Shown here piece after piece: positions 16,787 to 26,180 of a DNA stretch of 64,000 nt. Each line of letters starts with the position of its first letter. The first letter of the stretch is position 1. The position numbers were made by a program, and so were the translations under genes. The notes below the pieces were generated by a model. It ran no database searches, was not told where the DNA came from, and saw nothing but the letters and a program-made list of their open reading frames with translations. The stretch lies in NCBI GenBank assembly GCA_004347695.1, contig SLTK01000009.1, positions 506,328-570,327 of the forward strand, written 5' to 3'. This stretch comes from Chloroflexota bacterium (GTDB taxonomy: Bacteria > Chloroflexota > Anaerolineae > Anaerolineales > Anaerolineaceae).

Positions 16787-16843
16787 TATAATCAGGTCAT
16801 GCAAAAATTCCAGAATGGATTGGCGATCTTATGTCGGCATTGA
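16787..16843 (+). promoter_or_regulatory. -10 box and possible 14-codon leaderless upstream ORF
   Basis: TATAAT (16787-16792) is followed six bases later by ATG at 16799. This opens a 14-codon frame (MQKFQNGLAILCRH) that ends at 16843, ten bases inside the next gene, in another frame. The main gene has no clear ribosome site. Reading the small frame could bring ribosomes to the ATG at 16831. It is equally possible that this is just a leader. Confidence 0.35.
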
Positions 16844-18117
16844 CCCATGATTTGATGGTGCGCGGCATCGCGGCAGCTAAAGCAGACGAAAAATCGGAAG
16901 CAATCCGCTATTTTACCCGGCTGCTGGATTTAGACCCGACCGCTGAAGAACAAACCGAATCCTGGCAATGGCTGGCAACCCTCGTTGAAGATCCCGTCGA
17001 TAAGAAAGCTTATCTGGATGAAATTCTCTCGCGCAACCCGGGCGATGCCCGGGCTCGCCGGAAGCTGGCAGAGCTGAGCGGCACGATCAATCCGGCAGAC
17101 TTAATCGACCCCGACCGCAAGCCATCAGCAGCGCCGTTTGAACCGGTGCGCGCCAAAGCGCACCGTTTTGTGTGTACCGCTTGCGGTGCACGTATGGTGT
17201 TTACTGCTGATGGCAATGAATTGATCTGTGAGAATTGCGGTTCACGCCGGGCTATCAGCGGCCTGAAATCTCGCCTGTCAGCAGTTAAACCCGCAAGTTT
17301 CGCGGCAGTCGTGGCGACGACTCGCGGGCATGAGATTCCTGTCCGCGCCCGAATTACCACCTGTCAGGGTTGCAGCGCCGAATTTCGTGTCCCGGCACAT
17401 ATTTTGAGCGAGAATTGCCCGTACTGTGGGTCAAGTTATACGACCTCTGATTTTAGCGAAAAGGAGATGATCCAACCTGCCGGCCTGATCCCTTTTAAAT
17501 TCGACGCAAGAGAAGTACGTAAAAGATTACAGAGCTGGTTTACCGCGGAAGGTTTCGATGACACACCCTGGTACGCTGCGCCGCGTGGATTTTACATTCC
17601 GGTTTGGAATTTTACTGTTGGCGGCCAGCTCTCCTGGACTGCCAGCATACAGAAAAATGACCGCTGGGAAACCATCCGGGATGGAAAAATCATCCATCAT
17701 CCCGAAATCCTGGTACTTGCTACTGGCCGCCTTGCTGATGCTTGCAAGGAAATTGTCAATACCTTCCAACTGGTCGGAATGGTCAACTTCGACTCGCATT
17801 ACCTGGCAGATTGGATGGCTGAAACCTACCAGATTTCAGTCAGCGACGCCTCACTGAACGCCAGAAAAACTGTGTTGGAGGCAGAGAAAGAGAAAATTCC
17901 GAATCAATATAACGAACAAATCTCCAACCTAAGGATCAACCCGGCTTCCATGGCTGTTGATTCGTACCAGTTGATCCTGTTACCGATCTGGCTGACCGTT
18001 TATAAGCAAGATCAAGAACGATTTGAAGTCACGGTCAACGGGCAGAACGGACAGGTGACCGGTCAACTGCCCACCAGAGGGTTATCCGAATGGATCAGTG
18101 GGATTTTTGGCGGATAG
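16831..18117 (+). CDS. Hypothetical protein with TPR-like N-terminus and two zinc ribbons
   Basis: I do not recognise a named family. The 428-residue protein starts with a TPR-like helical hairpin (residues about 1-80, with AIRYFTRLLDLDP). Zinc ribbon one is CTACGARMVF with ICENCGS. Zinc ribbon two is CQGCSAEFRV with CPYCGS. A C-terminal region of about 230 residues rich in Trp and aromatic residues follows (SWFTAEGFDDTPWYA). There is no membrane segment. The double ribbon resembles topoisomerase- or TFIIB-type ribbons, but nothing shows DNA binding. It stands alone between dus and an S9 peptidase. Confidence 0.75.
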   Translation: MSALTHDLMVRGIAAAKADEKSEAIRYFTRLLDLDPTAEEQTESWQWLATLVEDPVDKKAYLDEILSRNPGDARARRKLAELSGTINPADLIDPDRKPSAAPFEPVRAKAHRFVCTACGARMVFTADGNELICENCGSRRAISGLKSRLSAVKPASFAAVVATTRGHEIPVRARITTCQGCSAEFRVPAHILSENCPYCGSSYTTSDFSEKEMIQPAGLIPFKFDAREVRKRLQSWFTAEGFDDTPWYAAPRGFYIPVWNFTVGGQLSWTASIQKNDRWETIRDGKIIHHPEILVLATGRLADACKEIVNTFQLVGMVNFDSHYLADWMAETYQISVSDASLNARKTVLEAEKEKIPNQYNEQISNLRINPASMAVDSYQLILLPIWLTVYKQDQERFEVTVNGQNGQVTGQLPTRGLSEWISGIFGG

Positions 18118-18193
18118 TCTGTTTCTATATTGCAATTCAAACCTCCAAATAAGATTTGGTGCATAACTTAATCAGATTTCACGGAGAAAAAAC

Positions 18194-20221
18194 ATGCCTG
18201 CACAAACAAAAAGATTGATTACAGCCGAAGATTTATACAAATTTCAAGTGCTTTCATCGCCAAGAATCAATCCTGCTGGAACCCAGGTTGTCTTTTCTGT
18301 CCAGCGGGTCGATCGAAAATCTGAAAAGAAATATTCCAACCTGTGGATGGTCTCCACCGCAGCGGGCAGCCGACCCCGGCAGTACACTTTCGGTGACCAA
18401 ACCGACAATCAACCGGCATGGTCGCCGGATGGCAGGCTCATATCCTTTATTTCCAATCGCGGTGACCGGGAAAAACCGGCACAAATATACCTGATTGAAA
18501 CCTCCGGCGGCGAGGCCCGGCCGCTTACAAACATAGAAGGGGAAATCGAGGATTATATCTGGTCACCGGATGGCAAAACCCTGCTTTGCACAGTCCGCAA
18601 GACTGACGCCGATGTCCTGACCCGTGAGAAGAACCCGGATTTGAAAAAATTAGGGACTCCTGCCCGTCATTACGACCGGGTATTCTATAAACTCGACGGC
18701 TACGGCTACCTGCCACTGGAACGCACCCATCTATGGTCGGTAGACGTCAAAAGCGGCAAGGCCAAACAACTGACCGATCACCCGGTTCACGACCAGCAGG
18801 AGCCGGACATTTCGCCGAATGGCAAATGGATCGTCTATGCCTCAAATAATTGCGAAGACCCGGATGCCTACCCCGACCGGATCGATCTGTTTATCATGCC
18901 TTTCAATGGCGGAGCGGCGCGCAAAATCAATACTCCACTCGGTTCTAAAGGGTCTCCGCGTTTTTCACCCGACGGCAAGTGGATTGCTTATTACGGACAG
19001 GTGGGAGAAGGCGAAGGCTGGCGAAACGCCGGCGTTTGGGTTGTGCCGGTGGATGGGTCAAGCGAGGCGATCAACCTTACCGAAGCCGAGGACATCCACG
19101 TCAGCGCCTGGACAATCAACGATATTGGCCAGGCTGAAACACGCCCGGCTTTCTGGTCGAAGGATGGCAAAACGATTTTCTTCCCCGTTTTAACCAAAGG
19201 CTCTTCGCATCTCTATCAGGTCGAGGTCAAGAGCCGCAAAGTCAACCCACTGCTGGATCCAGTTGGCGTAGTATCCGCGCAATCCTTCGACGCTAATGTT
19301 TCCAAAGTGGCTTATATGTTCGGTACCCTGGGTGACCCGGGGCAGATTTGCGTCGTAGATTTAAAAGGTGGTAAAACCAGTGCTCCGCGCCAGTTGACGC
19401 GTTTCAACCGAGACTGGCTGGACAGGGTCGACCTCGGGGTCACAGAGAAGGTCTGGTTCAAAGGCAAGGACGGCAATTCGTTACAGGGTTGGATTCTCAA
19501 ACCGCCGCACTTCGATCCTGCCAAAAAGTACCCGTCGATTATGGAAATTCACGGCGGACCGCTCACCCAGTACGGTTTCCTATTCATGCACGAGTTCTAT
19601 TACCTGGCTGCCCAGGGCTTTGTGGTGTATTTTTGCAACCCGCGCGGCGGCCGCGGTTACGGCGAAAAACACGCCGGTGCCATTGCACACAACTGGGGCG
19701 AAGCCGACTATTCCGACTTGATGAGTTGGGCGGACCATGTTGCCAAACTTCCATACATCGACACCGCCCGAATGGGCGTCACCGGCGGTAGTTACGGCGG
19801 TTACATGACCGTCTGGGTTATTGGGCATACCCAGCGCTTTAAATCCGCGGTCTCCCAGCGCTGCGTATCCAACTTCGTCTCCATGTGGGGCTCAAGCGAT
19901 TTCAATTGGGTCTTCCAGCAGGAACTCAACGACAAAGCGCCGTTCGAGGATTTGCAATTCTACTGGGAACACTCGCCAATCGCGTACATCGGGAATGCGA
20001 AGACGCCCACATTGGTGATCCACAATGAAATGGACTATCGTTGCCCGATCGAACAAAGCGAACAGGTATTTGTCGCACTCAAACGCCTTGGGGTTGACAC
20101 CGAATTTGTCCGCTTCCCCGATGAGTTCCACGGTCTGTCGCGCACCGGGCGCACGGATCGCCGTATCTTACGCTTGAATCATATTTTGCGCTGGTTTAAG
20201 AAATATTTACAGGACGCTTAA
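18194..20221 (+). CDS. S9-family serine peptidase (acylaminoacyl-peptidase type)
   Basis: The protein has an N-terminal beta-propeller with repeated WSPDG blades (residues about 40-400) and a C-terminal alpha/beta-hydrolase domain. The nucleophile is in GGSYGGYMT, the acid in HNEMDYRCP and the histidine in FPDEFHGLSR. Such enzymes cut short peptides or remove acylated N-terminal residues. No signal peptide is seen, so it should act in the cytoplasm. The ATG has GGAGA upstream. It lies 16 bases before add, so the two may be co-transcribed. Confidence 0.92.
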   Translation: MPAQTKRLITAEDLYKFQVLSSPRINPAGTQVVFSVQRVDRKSEKKYSNLWMVSTAAGSRPRQYTFGDQTDNQPAWSPDGRLISFISNRGDREKPAQIYLIETSGGEARPLTNIEGEIEDYIWSPDGKTLLCTVRKTDADVLTREKNPDLKKLGTPARHYDRVFYKLDGYGYLPLERTHLWSVDVKSGKAKQLTDHPVHDQQEPDISPNGKWIVYASNNCEDPDAYPDRIDLFIMPFNGGAARKINTPLGSKGSPRFSPDGKWIAYYGQVGEGEGWRNAGVWVVPVDGSSEAINLTEAEDIHVSAWTINDIGQAETRPAFWSKDGKTIFFPVLTKGSSHLYQVEVKSRKVNPLLDPVGVVSAQSFDANVSKVAYMFGTLGDPGQICVVDLKGGKTSAPRQLTRFNRDWLDRVDLGVTEKVWFKGKDGNSLQGWILKPPHFDPAKKYPSIMEIHGGPLTQYGFLFMHEFYYLAAQGFVVYFCNPRGGRGYGEKHAGAIAHNWGEADYSDLMSWADHVAKLPYIDTARMGVTGGSYGGYMTVWVIGHTQRFKSAVSQRCVSNFVSMWGSSDFNWVFQQELNDKAPFEDLQFYWEHSPIAYIGNAKTPTLVIHNEMDYRCPIEQSEQVFVALKRLGVDTEFVRFPDEFHGLSRTGRTDRRILRLNHILRWFKKYLQDA

Positions 20222-20237
20222 CCAGCGGAGGAAAACT

Positions 20238-21233
20238 ATGCATCCAAATCTGCCCCTCATCGACCTTCACCGCCACCTGGAAGGTTCCATGCGACTGGAA
20301 ACCGTGCTGGACCTGGGGCGCAAGCACAACTTGCCGCTGCCGGCCTGGGATGTGGAGGGGTTGCGCCCGCATGTTCAGGTCACGGAACCACAACCCGGCG
20401 TTATGGCTTTTCTGGAGAAAATTAATTGGTTGGTAACAATTTTAGTAGACTACGATGCCTGCCGGCGAATCGCATATGAAAGCGTGGAAGATTTGCTGCG
20501 CGAGGGCATCGATTATGCCGAATTAAGGTTCAGCCCGTGGTTTATGGCCGAAAGGCACGGACTGGATCCATCTGCTGTGGTCGAGGCGGTGGTGGACGGC
20601 GTGGAGAAGGGTGTGAGGGACTTTGGCGTGCCCGTTCAGATCATAGGCATCCTTTCCCGCACTTATGGAGCAGACGCTGGACTCAAGGAACTGGCGGCCC
20701 TGCTGGCTTTCAAAGATCACCTGGTGGGCGTCGATCTGGCTGGAGATGAAGCCAATTTCCCTGCCCACCTTTTCAAAAGTCACTTCAAGCAGGCGCGGGA
20801 TGCGGGTTTGCATGTCATCGTGCACGCCGGCGAATCTGATGGCCCAGGCAGCATCCGCCAGGCAGTGGAATTGCTCGGTGCCGAGCGCATCGGCCACGCA
20901 GTTCACCTATTCGAAGACCCGGACGTGGTCGAGCTCCTGTGTAAGAACCGCATTGGCATCGAAGCTAACCTGACCAGCAACGTTCAGACTTCATCCGTAG
21001 CCAGTTTCGCCACTCACCCCTTGCGAGCCATGCTGGATGCCGACTTGCTGGCGACTATCAACACCGACGACCCGGGAATCAGCGCGATCAACCTTAAGCA
21101 TGAATATGAAATTGCGGCTCCGGCAGCCGGTTTGACGCCTCGTCAAATCGCACAAGCGCAAGCGAATGCGCTGGAAACGGCCTTTCTACACCCGCTCGAC
21201 AAACAGACCCTGCTGGCAGCTAAACAGGATTAA
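20238..21233 (+). CDS. add: Adenosine deaminase
   Basis: This 331-residue amidohydrolase converts adenosine to inosine in purine salvage. Metal and catalytic residues are visible: DLHRHLEGSM (HxH), VIVHAGESDGPGS (zinc His and catalytic Glu region), RIGHAVHL and INTDDPGIS. The start has a good GGAGGAAAA ribosome site. The closely related adenine deaminases share these motifs, so some substrate doubt remains. Its stop shares the bases TTAA with the stop of the convergent gene. Confidence 0.87.
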   Translation: MHPNLPLIDLHRHLEGSMRLETVLDLGRKHNLPLPAWDVEGLRPHVQVTEPQPGVMAFLEKINWLVTILVDYDACRRIAYESVEDLLREGIDYAELRFSPWFMAERHGLDPSAVVEAVVDGVEKGVRDFGVPVQIIGILSRTYGADAGLKELAALLAFKDHLVGVDLAGDEANFPAHLFKSHFKQARDAGLHVIVHAGESDGPGSIRQAVELLGAERIGHAVHLFEDPDVVELLCKNRIGIEANLTSNVQTSSVASFATHPLRAMLDADLLATINTDDPGISAINLKHEYEIAAPAAGLTPRQIAQAQANALETAFLHPLDKQTLLAAKQD

Positions 21234-22588
21234 TGACTCTCGACAAAGGTTGCGGAAATATCGACCAGTTGGTCGCGTTCGTCTAATTTCCGCATAACCG
21301 CGCGACTGCGCAGCCAGAGCCAGGCCATTTGCATCGTACTTGCCAGCGTCAGCCCGCCAATGGCGAAAAATAGACCAGCCGAGGTTTGCAGGCGGGTGCC
21401 AATACTTAATACGACCAGCAAAGTGATGAGCATCAATAACACGGACTCAGAGACAGCGCGCGTCTTGTGACTGACCAGGATCGCACCCTGAAACCAGCTT
21501 TGCAACACCGTCACCGCGGATAGCGGCAGCGCCAGCCAGAATGCCTGCCTGCCCATTTGCGCCAGGGCTGGCTCCAGTGCCGAAATTTCGGAAAACCAGA
21601 CACGGGACAAGGGCGTTAGCACTAACAGCAAGTGAAGGAAAGCTATGGCGAAGAACAGGAATTTTGTCGTTCGCTTCAGATTGGGCAGCGATCCTAACCG
21701 ATCCAGATGAGCAACCGTGACTTCGTTATAGGCATAGCCCGTCGAGCGCAGCACAGCAATCAAGCCGGCAAGCGCCGGCCAGGTCGCCAGGGATTCGATT
21801 GGCATGGGCATGCGGCTCATGGCAGCCGAACCCAACGGCTGCCACATCAAGGTAATGATCGAGGTCATCGCCAGTGGAGTATAAAAACTAAAGAAAGCTT
21901 TCCATGTGAGCGGTTCAACAGGTTCAGCTGGCTTCACCTGGTAAAGAATCACCGGTTTGACTTTGAAACCCATATAGACTGCTTCTGCCATGACGGCTAC
22001 AGCTTGTGCGGTCGCCCCTACGACCACTCCCGCAAAGCCCTTATACCAGTATCCCAGCAGAAGAATCACCCCGGCGACAGCCAGACGCAGCAGCGTGCCA
22101 GTTCCGACGATATTCGAATGGCCGAAGCGAATCAAGACACCCTGGTTGAAACGACGGTAAGCGATAGACCAGGTCCAGGGCAACATGATCGCCAATCCGA
22201 GACGTCCAGGTTCGATAATCTCCTGCGGAACGCCCATAATCTTTGTGACCACCCAGTAATACAGCGGTGTGAAGGCTATCAAGCCATGCAGAGCCGTCAG
22301 CAAACCCCCGGAAATCAACATGAATTTGTTGATCCTCTGATAAGACGCCCAATCTTTGCTGAGAGCGGTCGACGCAGCCAAAAGCATGATGATCGGGGCT
22401 TCGACGATCAATGCCACCGGCCAGATTACACCGCTATAAGCGGCCAGGTTGATTTCCGGTTCAGCCAGCCGGGCCATAACGGCGCTCAACAGCGGCAATT
22501 CCGCGCTCATCAAGACCCAGCTAAAAGCCAGCGGCCACCAGGTCTTGAAAATTGCTTTGAACGAATTTTGATAAACTGTACTATTCAC
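21230..22588 (-). CDS. ANKH-like MOP-superfamily membrane transporter
   Basis: The 452-residue protein has about twelve hydrophobic helices in a MATE/flippase-like layout. The N-terminal half has LAFSWVLMSAELPLLSAVMA, INLAAYSGVIWPVALIVEAP and AYRRFNQGVLIRFG. I associate this pattern with bacterial homologues of progressive ankylosis protein (ANKH), an exporter of pyrophosphate, ATP or citrate in animals. The substrate in bacteria is not known. It overlaps the stop of add by four bases on the other strand. An ordinary polysaccharide flippase is the main alternative. Confidence 0.7.
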   Translation of the reverse strand: MNSTVYQNSFKAIFKTWWPLAFSWVLMSAELPLLSAVMARLAEPEINLAAYSGVIWPVALIVEAPIIMLLAASTALSKDWASYQRINKFMLISGGLLTALHGLIAFTPLYYWVVTKIMGVPQEIIEPGRLGLAIMLPWTWSIAYRRFNQGVLIRFGHSNIVGTGTLLRLAVAGVILLLGYWYKGFAGVVVGATAQAVAVMAEAVYMGFKVKPVILYQVKPAEPVEPLTWKAFFSFYTPLAMTSIITLMWQPLGSAAMSRMPMPIESLATWPALAGLIAVLRSTGYAYNEVTVAHLDRLGSLPNLKRTTKFLFFAIAFLHLLLVLTPLSRVWFSEISALEPALAQMGRQAFWLALPLSAVTVLQSWFQGAILVSHKTRAVSESVLLMLITLLVVLSIGTRLQTSAGLFFAIGGLTLASTMQMAWLWLRSRAVMRKLDERDQLVDISATFVESH

Positions 22589-22724
22589 AATAGCTGCAAT
22601 CTAATGTTTACAAAAATGCAACGGGCGCTAGTATAGCATGGTCAGGTGTGATCACGAAAAACCTGTTAGGTTTATGCGCGTCCTAACGTAAATGTGTCAT
22701 AATTTGCTTGAACGAGGTGAGGAC

Positions 22725-23480
22725 ATGGTGAAAAGAGTATTGGAATTGCCTGGCCGGGAGAAGCCGTATCTATTGGCACACCGCGGCAACCGGGTTCGCT
22801 GCCCGGAAAATACGCTGGCGGCATTTCGCTGGGCGCTAAAGGAAGGTGCGGATATACTGGAAACCGATCTTCACCTGTCGGCTGACGGAGAACTGGTTTG
22901 CATTCATGATGCCACCCTCGACCGCACCACCGATGGAGAGGGCCCAGTCGCGACCAAAACGCTCAGAGAATTGAAGGCATTATCAGCCTCTTGCGACCGG
23001 CCGGAATTTGCTGACGAGCGCATTCCGACTCTGGCTGAGGTCGCAGCAATCCTGCCAGCAGGAATCGCGCTGGCTTTGGAACTTAAAACCAGCCGCTTCC
23101 TGGAACCCGCCGTCAGCCGCCAACTGGTTCAGCAATTGCGTACAACCGGCGTATTCGACCGCACCGTGCTGCTTTCATTCCACCTGGATTACCTGCAAGC
23201 AGTTCAGCGCGAAGCACCCGATCTACCAATCGGGCAGATCTCCATGACCAGCCCTTTCCCGCGAAAAGGCGTACAGCTCAATGGATCATTTTGGCCCGCC
23301 CTGCTGTTCAACCCGTTCTACGCCCGCGCTGCGCACCGCTACGGACAGGTGACCTGCCCGCTCGATCCCACCCCAGATTCGCGGCTAAAGTGGTATCGCT
23401 GGATGGGCTTTGATGCCATTCTAAGCGACGACCCGGGCACAACCTTAGCCAAAATGCGTGAAATCGGCTGGCGGGTTTAG
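22725..23480 (+). CDS. Glycerophosphodiester phosphodiesterase
   Basis: The protein has the GDPD signature LAHRGNRVRCPENTLAAF, the metal-binding ETDLHLSADGELVCIHD and LDRTTDGEG. It hydrolyses glycerophosphodiesters to glycerol-3-phosphate and an alcohol. The ORF track starts at 22692. I prefer the ATG at 22725 (MVKRVLELPG), which has GAGGTGAGG just upstream and gives 251 residues. No export signal is seen, so it is of the cytoplasmic UgpQ type. Its TAG overlaps the stop of the next, convergent gene. Confidence 0.9.
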   Translation: MVKRVLELPGREKPYLLAHRGNRVRCPENTLAAFRWALKEGADILETDLHLSADGELVCIHDATLDRTTDGEGPVATKTLRELKALSASCDRPEFADERIPTLAEVAAILPAGIALALELKTSRFLEPAVSRQLVQQLRTTGVFDRTVLLSFHLDYLQAVQREAPDLPIGQISMTSPFPRKGVQLNGSFWPALLFNPFYARAAHRYGQVTCPLDPTPDSRLKWYRWMGFDAILSDDPGTTLAKMREIGWRV

Positions 23481-24271
23481 AGCCAACCCTTCAGGCCGTA
23501 CACCCACAGGCCAAAATATTCTTTGAGGGCATTGGTCGTCTGGGACAGTGCGCCAGCATTGGGCAAAAGATTGATCAGTTGGGCAGCAAAATTACCGTTC
23601 CAAAGGTCCTGCCAGGCATAATCTGGCACGGCGAAATCGGCTGGGGCCGGGATTGCTTCAATCCCCTGTTTTTCGAACAGAGCTGCCGAACGCGGCATAT
23701 GCATCGCTGATGTGACCAAAACGATGCGGTCAATGCCTTCTTCCTTGAGCATCCGCGCGGAGAAAAGCGCATCTTCATAGGTGTTCTGGGAATCGGGTTG
23801 CAGCCAAAGCGCATCTTGCGGAATGCCGATGAAAACCAGCACCTCTTTCATCTCTTCCGCGGGGGTGCTTGGGCGGCCGCCAAGCCAGGTGATGTTACCG
23901 CCGCTCAAAAGCAGGCGCGGTGCTATCCCCTCCCGATAAAGGCGCGCAGCGTAAAGTACGCGGTCACCGGCGCCGTTCAATTCCACGGCAGCCCGCGGCG
24001 GCCCATAGGATTCGGTGCCCCCACCCAGGACGACAATCACATCGGCTGATGGAATGATTTCAGGTGGCGTGATTCGGGTTTCCAGCGAGCGCACCAGACT
24101 GGACGAAACCCATCGGTTACCGCCAACCCACAGAAGTAATAATGCCAAGCCAAGAAAAGCGTTGCGCGCCCGGCGTTTTTCTGAAAGTATAAGCGCAAAG
24201 AGGATCAAAATAGAGGCAAGGCCGATTGGATAAACCAGCAGCGGTAGGAATTTCGAGAGAAAGACAAACAT
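23477..24271 (-). CDS. YdcF/ElyC-like DUF218 protein
   Basis: The protein has two N-terminal membrane helices (about residues 5-25 and 35-55) and then a DUF218 domain. That domain has ADVIVVLGGGTESYG, LLLSGGN, ALWLQPDSQNTYEDA and VLVTSAMHMPRS. ElyC and YdcF members are implicated in envelope and peptidoglycan or lipid-carrier homeostasis, but the reaction is unclear. The ORF track starts at a GTG at 24277. The ATG at 24271 has GAGG five bases upstream and fits better. It ends overlapping the phosphodiesterase gene. Confidence 0.83.
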   Translation of the reverse strand: MFVFLSKFLPLLVYPIGLASILILFALILSEKRRARNAFLGLALLLLWVGGNRWVSSSLVRSLETRITPPEIIPSADVIVVLGGGTESYGPPRAAVELNGAGDRVLYAARLYREGIAPRLLLSGGNITWLGGRPSTPAEEMKEVLVFIGIPQDALWLQPDSQNTYEDALFSARMLKEEGIDRIVLVTSAMHMPRSAALFEKQGIEAIPAPADFAVPDYAWQDLWNGNFAAQLINLLPNAGALSQTTNALKEYFGLWVYGLKGWL

Positions 24272-24418
24272 GCACACCTCACGGGTGGTGAAAGGAAAAC
24301 GGTTTGGAAATTATACCTTTCAAATTTGGGCTTTTAAATCTCGTCAATACACGGCTGACTCATTTAACTTGCATGGATTTCGTGTAAAATAGAAATAAAT
24401 TATTCAGGAGGGAAAATA

Positions 24419-25204
24419 ATGAATAAATGGCGGCTTACCAATGCACTGACTCTGATAATTATGTTGATCGTCAATACGCTGGCGAACACCCTGCCGCTCA
24501 ACGGCAAAACGACGGCTGAGATTTCCGATTCCTACCCGGTGCTGTTTACCCCGGCTGGCTATGTATTTTCGATCTGGGGGTTGATTTACCTGGCTTTGAT
24601 CGGATTTACCATTTTTCAGGCGCTGCCAGGCCAACAGGCCAATCCGCGCATCGAACGTGTCGGCGGCTGGTTTACGCTAGCCAACCTCCTTAACGCCGGC
24701 TGGATTTTCGCCTGGCACTGGGAGATCCTCGGGTTATCCGTTATCCTCATGTTGGGTCTGTTAGCCTGCCTGGTGGTCATCTACACCCGGTTGGAAATTG
24801 GCCTGCACCCCCCGGTCCACCCGGTGGAACAGGCGCTGGTTGATTTTCCATTTTCGCTCTACCTGGGTTGGATATCCGTGGCAACCATAGCCAATATTAG
24901 CGCGGCACTTTATGCCGCCGGTTGGAACGGCTTTGGTGTCTCACCGGAAACCTGGGCAGTGATCATGATCGGTGTAGCGACACTTCTTGGACTGCTGATG
25001 ATCCACCGGCGTAACGCGATTGCGTATCCCGCGGTGCTTATCTGGGCGTTCATCGGTATTCGCCTCCGCCCGGAGCAGGTCGAGGTCGTGGGCACTGCCG
25101 CTGGCGTGGCAGCTTTTATCCTGTTGATTTACGTCACAATACGCATGCTGCGCGCCCGCCAGAAAATGCTTCTGGATGCCCGCGGTGAGCGTCCAACCGA
25201 TTAA
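24419..25204 (+). CDS. TspO/MBR-related membrane protein
   Basis: The 261-residue protein has seven predicted helices. The motif FTPAGYVFSIWGLIYLALI, with Trp-rich helices and NAGWIFAWH, resembles the TspO/peripheral benzodiazepine receptor family. Those proteins bind tetrapyrroles or sterols and act as stress sensors. It is longer than classical five-helix TspO (about 160 residues), so it is an extended relative. AGGAGG precedes the ATG at ideal spacing, and a TAAAAT box lies about 40 bases upstream. No heme gene is adjacent. Confidence 0.72.
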   Translation: MNKWRLTNALTLIIMLIVNTLANTLPLNGKTTAEISDSYPVLFTPAGYVFSIWGLIYLALIGFTIFQALPGQQANPRIERVGGWFTLANLLNAGWIFAWHWEILGLSVILMLGLLACLVVIYTRLEIGLHPPVHPVEQALVDFPFSLYLGWISVATIANISAALYAAGWNGFGVSPETWAVIMIGVATLLGLLMIHRRNAIAYPAVLIWAFIGIRLRPEQVEVVGTAAGVAAFILLIYVTIRMLRARQKMLLDARGERPTD

Positions 25205-25248
25205 TGGATGAACAGTTTGTGCTGAGGTTCACAAAGTCGATTGTCGGT

Positions 25249-25254
25249 TATAAT
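25249..25254 (+). promoter_or_regulatory. -10 box of gpmA
   Basis: A perfect TATAAT lies 53 bases before the gpmA ATG. The -35 region is poor, as in most promoters of this window. Confidence 0.5.
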
Positions 25255-25307
25255 CAGCGCCATTATTTATAAGCCATTATTAAATCCACCTTTTGGAGGA
25301 AAACGTG

Positions 25308-26060
25308 ATGACTGAAAATTTAGTGTTGCTGCGTCATGGACAGTCGACCTGGAACCTGGAAAACCGCTTCACCGGCTGGACGGATGTAGATTTGACTGAG
25401 ACGGGCATGCTGGAAGCCAAACAGGCCGGCCAGCTCATGCTGCAGGAAAAATACGAATTCGATTATGTGTTCACTTCAGTGCTCAAACGCGCCATCCGCA
25501 CCCTGTGGATCGCCCTGGATGCCATGGATGCCATGTGGCTGCCAGTCGAGCGCGCCTGGGAGCTTAACGAGCGCCATTACGGCGATCTGCAGGGTTTGAA
25601 TAAAGCTGAGACCGCTAGGAAGTTCGGCAACGAACAGGTGCAGATCTGGCGGCGCAGCTTTGCCACCCCACCTCCCCCGCTGTCATTGGATGACCCGCGC
25701 CACCCGCGCTTCGACCGACGCTATGCAAAGGTTGACCCGCAAGTGCTCCCGGCTACCGAATCCTTGAAGATCACTCTGGCGCGGGTGATGCCATACTGGG
25801 AAAAATCCATTGCGCCGCGGCTGCTGGCTGGCGAGAAAATATTGGTGGTGGCACACGGCAACAGCCTGCGCGCCCTGGTCAAATACCTCGACAAAATTTC
25901 CGATGACGATATCGTCGAATTGAATATTCCTACCGGTGTGCCGCTGGCATATTCACTTGACGATAAATTTAATGTACTTACCCGCCGCTACCTGGGCGAT
26001 GCTGAAGCGGTCAAAGCAGCCGCAGAAGCTGTGGCGCGCCAGGGAGTGGCCAAACCTTAA
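25308..26060 (+). CDS. gpmA: 2,3-bisphosphoglycerate-dependent phosphoglycerate mutase
   Basis: GpmA interconverts 3- and 2-phosphoglycerate in glycolysis. The catalytic [10 protein letters not shown], the family block [15 protein letters not shown] and [15 protein letters not shown] are all present, and the length (250 residues) is normal. The ORF track begins at 25293. The ATG at 25308 ([11 protein letters not shown]) with GGAGG upstream is the better start. A strong terminator follows, so it is a single-gene unit. Confidence 0.95.
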   Translation: MTENLVLLRHGQSTWNLENRFTGWTDVDLTETGMLEAKQAGQLMLQEKYEFDYVFTSVLKRAIRTLWIALDAMDAMWLPVERAWELNERHYGDLQGLNKAETARKFGNEQVQIWRRSFATPPPPLSLDDPRHPRFDRRYAKVDPQVLPATESLKITLARVMPYWEKSIAPRLLAGEKILVVAHGNSLRALVKYLDKISDDDIVELNIPTGVPLAYSLDDKFNVLTRRYLGDAEAVKAAAEAVARQGVAKP

Positions 26061-26081
26061 TATTGCAAAAGAATACCTGCG

Positions 26082-26125
26082 AAAGAAAGACTGCCTCTTG
26101 ACGAAGCAGTCTTTCTTTGTTTTTA
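26082..26125 (+). terminator. Strong rho-independent terminator of gpmA
   Basis: AAAGAAAGACTGC and GCAGTCTTTCTTT pair perfectly over 13 bases around an 11-base loop, followed by GTTTTT. It lies about 20 bases past the stop. Confidence 0.9.
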
Positions 26126-26180
26126 ACAGATGGTTTACACTTCCGAATGCACCAGAAAGAGCCGCACAAACCGCCCGTGC

